In this document: positions 48,201-60,200 of the stretch, one piece after another
How positions within the stretch are numbered: the first letter of the stretch is position 1
Layout: each line of letters begins with the position of its first letter
IMG/VR virus record: IMGVR_UViG_3300032249_000861
Location: 1 to 64,000 of that record
Direction: 5' to 3' (one strand)
DNA length: 64,000 bases
Origin: a virus
The notes under the pieces: model-generated
The model's input: only the letters and a program-made list of their open reading frames with translations
What the model was told of the DNA's origin: nothing
The model's database searches: none
Position numbers and translations under genes: made by a program

Positions 48201-51200
48201 ATGTCAGATTTTGCTAAGTTTGTAGGACTTCCAGAAGAAGACCTATCAGTAGCATTACCCCTACAATTAGATTTCGGCGCTAGCAAAAGAGGCGGTGGTC
48301 TAGGCATGTTCGCTGCTGCTCAATTTGAAAAAGGAGCAACCGGAATTAGGCCATATGAAGGCTATGATTTATCTAAATTTGGATATGGAGAAAAACAAAA
48401 ACAAGAAGCTTATGGATTAGAGAAGCTTATAACAGCAAAAGAAAAAGAAATAGCAAAGATTAGAAAAACACCAACTGAAACTTATGATGATGGTAGTTTC
48501 TCTTTTGATAGTGAAGCATTCCAGAAAACCAGTATTGAGTTAGATAGCCTTAAAAATAGATTATTTAAACTAAAAGATTTAAAACGTGACGCAGAAAAAG
48601 CGGCACTGTCTGAGCAAAATACTACTTCATCAGCTGCCGGTCGAGGAACTATCAGCTTTGCTTCTTCTATGGGTTACTCTAGCGATACCAAGAACAGCAC
48701 CCTATACCACGAAATGACTCATCAGCTATTTCAAGGACTAAGAACAAAATCAGCAGGGAGTTTTGATAAATATCGAGATAGAGTATCGTCATTATTTTCT
48801 GGAGATAATGATGATTTAGCAGACGCTTTTGACTCCTTAACGGCTGGGGGCGGATATTCTAGTGCTGATGTTGTATATGGTAGAAGCTATAAGTCAAATA
48901 ACTTAAGTCAAATACTTTCGAGCTATTATCGTCAGAATCTTGATTTTTCTAGAAGTGCTGCTACTATTCCCCAAGATACGACAAAAAATCTTGCTAGTTT
49001 AAGTACCCAAAGCACAGCCGCCAAAAGAGCCAGAGAGTATAGACCAATAAATCCTAGAGTTAACGAAGCTTTACTTCAAGCTGGCGATAAGTTTGGAATG
49101 ACTCAAGAGAAGATTGATAGAATGGAAGATAATGGTAAAGAAGAGTTCTTAACAACCTTAATGGAAAAAGCCCCTCAGCTTGATCAAAATTTACAAGGAA
49201 TTTTAGACTCTACTTTAACAGAACTATTGAGTGGAGCTGGAATTCAGAGACAAAAATATGCAGCAGGAAGAAAAGTAGATTACGAATCTGGTGTTGGAGT
49301 ATCACCATTCGGAGGTTCGATATCAAAAAGATTAAGCGAGTCAGTTTATAATCTGCAAAAGGGTACCGGACTAAGTGATCCAGAATTCAATGAGATCAAA
49401 AAGACAGCAGATACATACGGATATAATGAAGAAGAATTTAAAGAATATTTAGCAAAAAGAATACAAGAGAAAAAGAATAAACAGGGACTAAGAGCCAGTC
49501 CATCAGCCTTGGCACAGCAGTTGATGCAACAAAAAACAGTATCAACACCCAAACAGCTAGCATTAGCAGAAACACTAAAGGGTGAGCCAGATGCTGGTTA
49601 TAGACCCATACCAACAGCAGCCGAAAGAATAGCTTCAGATCGAATGGCTGTTCAGAATGCCACAAGAAGATTTGCTAGTGGAGGCACTGTCTCGGCTTTA
49701 GTTAGTAACGGCGAAGCTTATGTTCCGCCAAAAATAGCCAAGAGAATTGGTTATGGTAATCTTAATCGTATGAATCAAGCTGATCGTAACGGGATGAGCA
49801 AGTTCTCTAGCGGTGGTATTAGTGTGTTTAAAGGTCCTGGGACTGGCACTAGTGACAGTATTCCTGCTAATTTACCAGTTGGTAGTTTTATTATTAGAGA
49901 AAAGGCTACGAAGGCTTTAGGTCTTAATAAGGGAGGTGCTGTACCAGCACAAAGATTTGCTACTGGGGGTAGCGTAACAAGCATGATTATGGAATGGTTG
50001 TCATCAGACATGACTGCTGGGACTAAGCCTAAAATGCCTCAAAGACCTGATATTGTTAGTAGGGCTACTGTTACAGCTTCTTCTGATACAACAAAAGAGT
50101 TGGATAATCTAGTTAAATCTCTTAATGCTGTCGGGTTTAGTGCAAAAGAATCTGCAGACATATTGAATAGGGGCGGGCAGGTTAGTTATAAAACTATAGA
50201 AAAAGCTTTGGTTAAAGATATTGAGAGATTAAAAAAATCTACAGCAGGTATAGATCAAATTACTCAAGCAGAAACAACTTTAGCAAGAATTCGTAATCAG
50301 ACAAAAAAAGATGTTGGTAGTAAACAAAAAATGGAGGAAGCTTTCAGAGGATCAGGAAGATCATCCGGCTCTGTGCAGCAAGAAATTTATTCTACAGCCA
50401 TGTCTATGGGCGAACAGAATATAGAAGCAAAAGAAGCTGCGAGAAGAAAGAAAATACCACAAATAGAAAAAAGAGAAAGAAAAAAGCTTATAGAAAGTAA
50501 GCGAGAAGATTTTATTGAGAAAGAATATAAAAATCAAGTAGCTAAAGAACAAAAAACTAAAGGTAGAAAATTAACAAGTACAGAAAAAGATAAAGTTAGA
50601 TCTGATGCAGAGCTTAAGGGAAATACAAAAACTTTTAAATTAACTACAGAAGAAAAAACCAATGTTAAAGCAACAGCACAAGCCAAAACCACATTATCTG
50701 CTGAAGAAAGAACAAAAGAATACAATAAAGCAGCGTTAAGGGCGACAACCTCGGTTACAGGAGCAAGTAAATCAGAATTAGCAGCTAAAAACGTTAAAGG
50801 TTCTGATATCTTAAGATATGCTCAAGAGAGTATGAGAGATCGTAAAACCCTAGCCGAAATGGATAAACAGTTTGTGGCTATGGCAATGGATGAGTATAAA
50901 AATCGTGGCACTGTAAATGGTATAGTTGTTAAGAGTGCGGCTGAAGCTAAAAAAGCTGCTGAAGAGGAGATCTCAAAGAGAAGAGAAGCTATTAATGCGA
51001 GAGCTTCACAGAATGGAGAAAAAGGAGTCGGTGCTGCTGGGTTGAGAGACTATAGAAATAGTCCCATACTTAATCAGATAAAGGGATTTATAAAATCTCC
51101 TGGAAGAGTAATGGGTGGAGTGTCTGTTGCTGCTGGGCTAGCTGCTGGCTCTTCCGATATGATTGCTAAAAATATGTATGATATGAGTACAACAGAGGGC

Positions 51201-54200
51201 CAAGGGAAAGCTGCTAAAACTTCTGCAGCTATTCAGTCTTCTGGTACTATTCTTAGTACTGGATTAGCAGCAGCATCACAGATGGCAACCATACCAGTTA
51301 TTGGTCCTTATGTTGCTGCTCTTACTGCTGTGGGAACAGCTGCTGCAGCTGCTGCTGATTATTTTTATGATTTTACAGGAGCTCAAAAGGCTGCTACTGT
51401 AGAATTCGAAAGATCAGTAAGGGCCAAAGAAATTGGAATTGCTATGGATGGTTTAGATAGAGCATTCCAAAATTTTGAAAAAGACATGGGTAATATTGAT
51501 TTACAAAACGCTTTAGAAAAATCCCTCGGCGGCGCATCCTCTTTGCAAATTAAAGATAATATGGCAGAAAGAGACAATGCTAAAGCAGAGTTCTCTTTAA
51601 AGAATAGAAGTTGGTCGGATATTTTTAGTGGAAACTTCAAAGGTTCCGCCAAGATGGACGCTCTTCAGCAAGGTGCTATGGATAGTGAAATGTCTCAAAA
51701 GATAACACCAATAGCAGATAAGGCTATGTCGTTATATGAGAAACAAATTAGTAGCGGTAAGAGTATACAAGATATTGTTAATAATGTTCGTACAGGAAAT
51801 AAAGAGGCTGGAGCTGCTGGTTTTGCTGTTGCTGCAAGTGTAAATCCCAAGTTGTGGTCAGAGTTAGAAGCCAAGATAGCAAAATCAGGAGATACTTCAG
51901 AGCAGAATAGAGAAAAAATTCAAAAAGAAATAGCTGCTAGAGAATTACTGACCAATGTTCAATTACAGTCAATTGAAAGAATGGCTAAACTAAATAAAGA
52001 GATGGATGCTGCTGATAGAGCTGGTCGCAGATTGGCTGAAACTTTTGAACACATAGGTGAAACTATTGATCAGTCAATTCAGAGAATGCAAAGAGAGTCG
52101 CAAATTCGTCAAGCTCAAGCTAACGACAGAGTAGAAGCTAGAAGAGGAAATGCTGGTTTTGATGAGAGGGCTGTTAATAACAGAAATGTTGGAGTACTAA
52201 CCAGTCCAAAAGCATATCAAAATGATCCTGGGCGCATAGAAGAAGCTATCAGAGCAGGAACTACCGGCATGTCCCCGGAACTTGCTCAAAAAATGGCTGG
52301 TGGAGCTAGATTAGAAGCTACTTTACCTAATGTGATGAGAAATGCAGTATCTTCAGAGCTTAAAACAAATGCCAATTTAGATCTTGCTGAAGCAGCAGAT
52401 GCCGCCAGGAAAAAAGGAACAGAAGCTATTCAAAGGTCTGGATTATCAGAAGCTGACCAAAAAGTTGCTATAGATAAATTAAACACAAAATTAAATAGTG
52501 AACAAGAAAAAGCACAAAAAGAAGGAGGAGATAGTCCAAGACAGAAAGTTGACTTTTTTATTGATTCTGTTAGTGAGCTTGGTCCAGAAATAGCTAATAT
52601 ATTTGGTAATGCTGGTAAGAGACTAGATGATATTATTCAAGCCAGACAAGGAATCTATGATACTTTTGCAAAGAATCTTCAAGCCGCCTCAGAAGCTGCT
52701 AAAAAAGCACGAGAATTTTTCAGTAAAGCAAGAGACATAAGATATAATGCTGGAATGGATTTGAGAGAAGCTCAAACGGGCGTAGGAGAAAGTTATGCTG
52801 AAGCAAAAGCTAAATCTGATAGTAGTATTGCACGATTAACTGGCGGGGTTACCGATCCTCAAGCTATTGGTAGAAATATTGATGCTTTAACGGCTCGTCG
52901 TGATCAGCAAATGAAAGCTAGAGATGCCGCAGCATCTGATCCAAATCTAACTCCAAAACAACAAGAAGATGCGGCCATAAAATTTGCTAAAGATATTCAA
53001 GCTACTAATAATGCTTTAAACGATAATAGAGAAGCACTAGATAAGCTAGCTAATAGTGCTGAAGTAGCACAAAAAGCTTTAGACGAAGTTAAGAACATTA
53101 GAGGACTACAACAAGATAGAGAGAACTTTGTTAATCAATTACTAACAAATACTCCAGCAGAAGCAGACAAACTTAATCAATCATTTATTAGACTTCAGCG
53201 TAACTTGTCTGGTGGGTTAAATAATGCTTCTAATCAAAGAGATGCCCGAAATGCTTTTAATGATACGTTACGTCGTACAGGTAATCTAAGAGAAGCTACT
53301 CGCGCTGGAAATACTGTATTAGCAGATCAAAGAAAACAAACCCTACAGCTGATGCAAGATCCTGGATTTAGGGGTATGATGACCCTTAATATGAAAAATC
53401 AGGGAATGAATGATCAACAGATAGATAAGAAATTCAGAGATCAAGAGAGTATGCTGATGCAGCAGATGGCTGTTGAAAGTGGAATGATCAATAATCCAAT
53501 GGTCAGACAAGCACTAGCCGCAAAACAAGATCCTAATGCTGATCCTGCCATGAAACGTGCTGCTGAACAATTTTTACAGTCAACGGGCTTACAGGCAAAA
53601 GCTACTGAGGAGCAAGGTCGATTAGAATTAGCTAATGTGCAAAGCTTATTAATAACATCTACTGATGATTTAAGAACGTCTATAGATGCTTTAACAACAA
53701 GTATTAATGCTTCGTTAGGTCCAGACGGAGAAAGAGTTCCTGGCGCTGTTGGGCCTATGGTGCCTGTTCCAGCCGGGGCCAGAGGAGCAGGTCCTATTGG
53801 ACGTCCTATTAGACGAGCTACTGGTGGTAAAGTCAATACTCAATATGCTAGTACTGGTAAATTAATAGACTTTTCTCCCAAGGGTACCGACACTGTTCCC
53901 GCCATGTTAACCCCCGGTGAATTTGTTGTTAATGCCAAAGCAACGGCAGACAATTACCCACTGCTAAAAGCTATTAATAATGGAACTAATCTAGTTGGTA
54001 ATACGGCTATGATGAGTAAGGGTGGAGTTGTTTATTTAGATAATGGCGGATTAATAGATGAGTTTAGAAGAATAGATTCTAATAGTTCCAACTTTTTAGA
54101 AGTTGGTGAAATAGATCTTAAAATGATGCAATTATTAGATACAGATAAAGATAATAAAGTTTCATTTAGAGAATATTCTGCAAGAGCAAAGAGCGGTGGT

Positions 54201-57200
54201 AGTGGATCTTCAAGATCTGGTCAAAGATCACCAGTTAATAGTAGTTTTAAAGCCGACAATCTAAGCTTTAAAGCGTATTCTAATGCTAGAGAAGAAAAAT
54301 ACTCAAAAAGATACGAAGGCACCAGAGATCGATTCCCTAGAGAAACAGAGAAATTTTCTAGTGGGGGCTTAGTTACTCCATACTATTTACAGGACGGAAC
54401 AGAAAAACCACTATCTAAAAGACCCTTTATGGTAAAGATGGAGAAACCAGAAGACCCTCTTGAGGCTGCTGAACGCCGTCGTGCCCGTGCTCTTAAAGCG
54501 TCCCATCCAGAGATTACTAGAGTCAGACAACCATCTTTGGTTCCTGGGGATCCTAGAGCATTAAGACACAAAGAAAGCTTCTATAGACTAGATGTTAATA
54601 GTGATGGTGTTCTAGATGCAAAAGAAGGCAGACCACATCCTGAACTTGATAGAGATTTAGATCGAAGAATAACACTAGAAGAATGGGACGGAATCGATCC
54701 TGGTGAATTTGACCCAGATGATTCAAGCCATGTTCTGCGAGACAGTAAAGGCAATCCTTTAACTCCTGGACTTATGGGAAGCCCATTTGAAAAAAGGCAT
54801 CGTTCTTTAATGGCTTCTGTTGCTATGGATGAAGAAAAACTTGCTAAGGGTGAACCTTTAGTGGACTCTAATGGAAAACCCATAGACTTAGCAAGTAAAA
54901 GGAAAGAACTAGCCATATTTAATGCTCAGTCTGGTCTATATAATACTAGTCAATCACTTATAGCAAGACAAAAAAATATTGACGATAGTCTAACCAAACG
55001 ATTAACTGGTGGCGGTTCTCTTCGTAATCCTGATAGTTCTTATGCTGTTACGAGAGAATTTAATAAGATTCGTGATCGGAGATCTGCTTTTGAAGAAGAA
55101 AGAAGAGGTCAAAGAGCCAAAGATGAGAACGCAACAGATGAAGAGATATTTGATCGCACAGTAGAAGCCTATGGGCAGGGAGATTCAGATTATTGGCGTA
55201 GTATGGGCGTTACTGAAGCACCAAACTCTTATGATGAATCTAATACTCTGAATTTTATTCGCTCAGGTGATCGTCTTGCAAGCAGAGGAGATCCTTATGG
55301 AGACAAGGCCAGAGCATATATAGACGGATATATCGCATCACAAGGTGCTAGACAACAGCAGGACAGAGTAGATATTGGCATGGGAAGACCTACCATATCT
55401 CCGGACAAAGCTGTAGTAGGTACTCAAGGTCCAGTAGACGATCTTAATTATTTGATAGACCGAAATGAAGTAGGTAGAGCGGTAAAGTATAAAGCAGAAC
55501 AAGCAAAGACTGAGGAAGAGAATAAGCAGAGAGATGATGCTCAGGTAAAACAAGCAGAAAAACAAGCAAGCTTAGAAAAAAGAGATAAAGAACTAGGCAT
55601 AGACACTAGCGGCATTAATCGAGATATATATGAGAGTGGTGGGGGTTTTTCAAATCAGCCAGGAAGTGGCAGAAAAGTTACAGTAGAAGAACAAACACAA
55701 AGAAAAAGAGAAAGGGCTATAGCAGATAGATTTTCGTTCACAGATAAAACAGGAAAATACTCTACTGCTGGTACTATTGATAAGGTTGATTTTGAAAAAG
55801 GTACAGTTAAAATAGCTAAGATGGATCCGAAAACTGGGGAGCCTATTACCAGAACGGTTCCGGTTTTTGCTGGTGGTGAAACAGAAGAAGCGATTAAGGC
55901 TTCTGGTAGAGATCCCAGAAGATTCAAGGTTGGGGAGAAAGAAGAACAAGTATACACTACTGTACCACTAGATAAGCTTAGTGATAAATCTAGAGATAAA
56001 GTTAGATCTTATGGCTTAGAGAAAGAAGCAGACAAAGCTAAGACTGGTGAAAATTTTACAGTTGGCACTAGTTTTGAAGATTATAAAGGTAAAATATTTA
56101 GAGTAGATGAAAAATCTGAAAAAGTTATTGTTCAAAAGGAAGATGGCAAACTAGTTAGTGTTCCTATGGGAATAATAGATCCCGAAACAAAAAATATAGC
56201 ACTAGATCAAGCCAAGACAGCTACTACAGTTACTGATTTAACACAGAAACAGATGGATGCAGATATCGGTAATATTGATTTCACTTCATCATTACCAGAA
56301 CCTCAGGTTCCATTAATTGAGGACTTTACTGATAGAGCAAATGAAGTTCGTCAAGAGACTATGAACAATGCTGCTTTAGAACAGACAAAGATGGATCAGT
56401 TACCGGTGATGTCTGAACCAGTACCAACTTCAGGTACTATTGATCCTCTTACTGGCAAAGTTGTTGGGAATAATGTTTCTATGGACTTGAATCCAGACGG
56501 AACTCGCACTCCAGAACAATTAAACATATTAAACCAACAAGCTACCAGAGATGCAGACAGACGTAATTCTAACGCAAGATACGAGGAGCTTAGAGCTCGA
56601 TCAAAAGCAGAGTCTTCATATGACAGATCATGGTTTGGAGAAAACTGGCCCAAAGAATGGGGAGGAGTATCAAAGCCCGAAAAAAGATTAACAAGAAAAG
56701 AATTAGAAGAACTTGGGGCTATGGAAAGTGAAAGAGGTGTTCCTGCATTATCAAGATTAGGAGCCAACACAAGAGTAGAACAAACAAGGAGAAATGCTGG
56801 GTTAGACGAAGCACAAATTGAAAGTTTGAGTCAACAAAAAACAGAACAGTTTAAAGCTGAACTTGAGAAAAAAAATGACGCAGAAGGTGGGGTGGCTGTT
56901 GGACTAGCTGCTCAAAGAGCAGTAGTTCCATTATTAGCTGGTGCTACCGCTGTTGCTGCTGCGCCTGCTTTAGTTCCAGCAGGAGTAATTGGTGCTGGAC
57001 TTACCATTGCTGGCGGTGTTGGTTTTAGTTTGGGTGCTAATAAACTACAAGATGTGGCATTAGAAGGTACAGATTTTGACAAGAGGCAAAAAGAATTGGC
57101 AGAAAAAAGGCCAGGAGCAACTGCTGTTGGGTCTTTATTACCAGGATTATTAACGGGCAATCCACTGACTGGTGCAACTACTCTGCGACAAGCACTAGCA

Positions 57201-60200
57201 ACAAGAGCTGCTAGCGGAGCTACTGAAGCAGCACTAGGGGCGGGCATCAGAGGAGCAACTAGTGGTGGAGATTTCGGTACCGTACAAGATGTTGGAATGG
57301 ACTTTATCTCTGGAGCTATTCTTCCGTCTCCTAATTTTGGAGGTAAGGGATCAAAAAACTATAATATTCCAGAAGGTCCAGCAAAACCCAAAACAGAAGC
57401 AGTCGCTTTAAAAGAACTTGCTAAAACAGTTAAGGCTGAACAACGAGCAATCACAGAAGAAAATGTTCTTGATGGTGCTGAAATATTAGCAACAAAAAGA
57501 AAACAAGAAGAAGTTAGAAGAGCAGCACAAGAAAAACAAAGAGTCAGAGATGAAGCAGAAGCAGTGAAAGAATCAGGAAGAGAAAAGGCTGTTTTTGATG
57601 TTTTCACTATTGGAGGAAGATTAAGTGATGATAATATAGCCAGTGCCCTAAAGTCAGCCAAGGAAAAAACTGTAACAGGAACCAAGTTACTAACCGGCAA
57701 AGTTACCGGCAAGCCTAGGGGAGATTTAATAGAGCAGAATCCTACACTAGCTAGTAGACTAGGGGTGTCAACTCCAGGATTAGATGCTGTCAAGAATGGA
57801 CAAAATATAACAGCAAAAGATTTAGTTGCAAAACTAAAAGATGAAGGTTTTAGTGAAGAATATGCTAAGAAGGTCTCAAGAGAGCGTACTCTTAAGATGG
57901 TATCAGATCTTGCTACCGAACGATCAAAAAGAAAAGATGAATCAATACAACAAGTGGCTTCTGAATATAAAGACGCTGTAACTGGTGTTGAAGATCCTAA
58001 TAAGCGAGCCAAAATTAAGGCTAAATTTCAAACCAGACTGCAAAAAGAACTATCGTCTATAGTATCTGACACTAACGACAGAGCAGAAGCATTTGATTCT
58101 GGTATGACGGTTCAAGAACTTAAAAAACAAAGAGCAGCAGAAGCTCAAGCCAAAGATAAAGCAGAGTCTGATAAATTAATACAAGAGTTTGATTCTACTC
58201 TAGGATCAAGTAAGCCAATAACTATTGATAATCCGCCCATCGGAGAACCTCTCGATCTAGGAGTAGACCCACTCGCACCAATAACGTCTGCCAGGGATAA
58301 TGCCGCTACTACGGCAGCTAGTACAAAACCGATATCAACAGAAGAACAGTCTCCGGTTGGAGAAACCACAATTCCTCAGCCTAATAAAGATGCTGCTGAT
58401 ACCGTAACTGCCGGTACAAAACCAGTCGATGCTGCAACAGTAGCAGCAAAAAACCAGACAGTAGTCAAGGCAGCAGAACAAGAAAATACATCTTCGCTAC
58501 AAACATCAGCGATACCGCAGCCCAAACCCTATAATCCTACAGATTATCCTATTATGGATAGTATTATGAGAGGAGGAAAGAACGGCCATTATGGTCCGAT
58601 GGGTACTACTAATATAACAGGTAAACAAAATATTCATGGAATAAGCGGATGGAAAACTAGACTCATACCAAAAGACGACGCGTCTGCAGCAAAAATTAAA
58701 GAATTTTTAGATACTCATCCAGATATAGGGTCATATAAGTTAGCATTAAATGAGGGACCAGTACCAGTATTTAGTGTCTATTTCAAAAAAGGCACCAAAG
58801 ATGAAGCACTATCTTTTGCACAAGCTAGTGAAAAAGGACTAAAAGATAGTTTAGATCCTCGTTTATATCAGGGTGCTGATACTCTGCTAGAAGGGACAAA
58901 TATTTCCGCAAGATTTGATGCTAGAGATCTAAAGAATAAATCAGCATCATCAATTATAGATAGACAACTAGAGAATTCTCCTTTTAGTAGAGGATTTTTA
59001 AAAGCTGAAGAACTGAATCTACAAATACTTCCATCAAATACGGCACCTGGGTCAACGGCTAGCAGAGCAATGCCAAACATTACTGCTGGCACCAGAGGAG
59101 TACCAGATACCGGGTATGTTGATTGGTTAAAAACAAAAAAGTTTTTGGCGAAAGATCCTAAAAAGATAGCTAGTCTAGATGCAGAGATACAAAGAGCTAC
59201 TAACGTAGCAGATGATTGGCTAAAAGAAAATATGTCCGACATCTACAGCGCATCTGCTGAACGAACAGCTAGAGAATCAACAGGCCCACAACAACAAGCA
59301 GTAGTTGAAACAGCAACAAGAGACGCTACGAGCAGGCCAACCAAATCCGGTTTTGTTCGAGATAAATCATTACCGATAAACGAAGTAGACGATCTAGCTT
59401 CTGCCGGATTTGGAGTTATAAGCCCAGACCAAGAAGTAGAAAGTGTTATAAGGGGTGCAAGAGAAAATTTTCTTGGCTCTTTAACTAAACCAGCAGCATT
59501 ATTACAGCCAGAAACATACCAAAAATATGCAGACCAACTATTAGAACTAGAAAAATCAGGAAAAATAAAAATAACCAAAGGCGCTTCATTTGGTACTAGT
59601 GGCCAACCAAGTATATTTGTAGGAAAACCAGAAAATGTAGATATTCTTGCAAAAGCTTTTGAATCTGAAACAGCAAGGACACGAGAAACGAGAGGTTCAA
59701 CATCAAATGAATTTAAAGAAACGGTAGGAAAAGCATTAGGATATAGTAAAGATAGTATAGCCCTACATATATTAGAAAAAGATTGGGATAAAGCAGGATT
59801 AGATATAGACACTATTCAAGATAGATTACAAGTTAGTCGTGGTGCTGCTGCTCGGTATATGGTATCAGAAATTAATAAAGCTAAAGAACAAGCATCAGTT
59901 GAGCAAGGAGTAAAAGAATCAATAAACCCGCCCATCAAAGATCCTATTACTGGAGATGAATTTGAATTAGGACCTGGAGATGATTTTCAATTAGGAGGTC
60001 TTGGAGAAGATCCGTTGGCACCGGCTCCTATAATAAAACCAGAAAATGTATTACCTGAAGCAAGAGCAGAATCAGAAGCTCGTAGAGCCGAAACAGCAAC
60101 CTCACGAACTAAATCTAGTATTGTTGATGAAGATGAGTTTGTTTTAGGAGACATGGAAGATGATAGTACTGTCGTAGCTGTTGAGCCTGACGATGGTTCG

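Noticed and set aside
57359-58012. Minus-strand 217-codon frame and many similar ones opposite the tape measure
   Set aside because: All lie antisense within the tape frame, have Ser/Leu/Ala-rich composition typical of shadows, and lack start signals.
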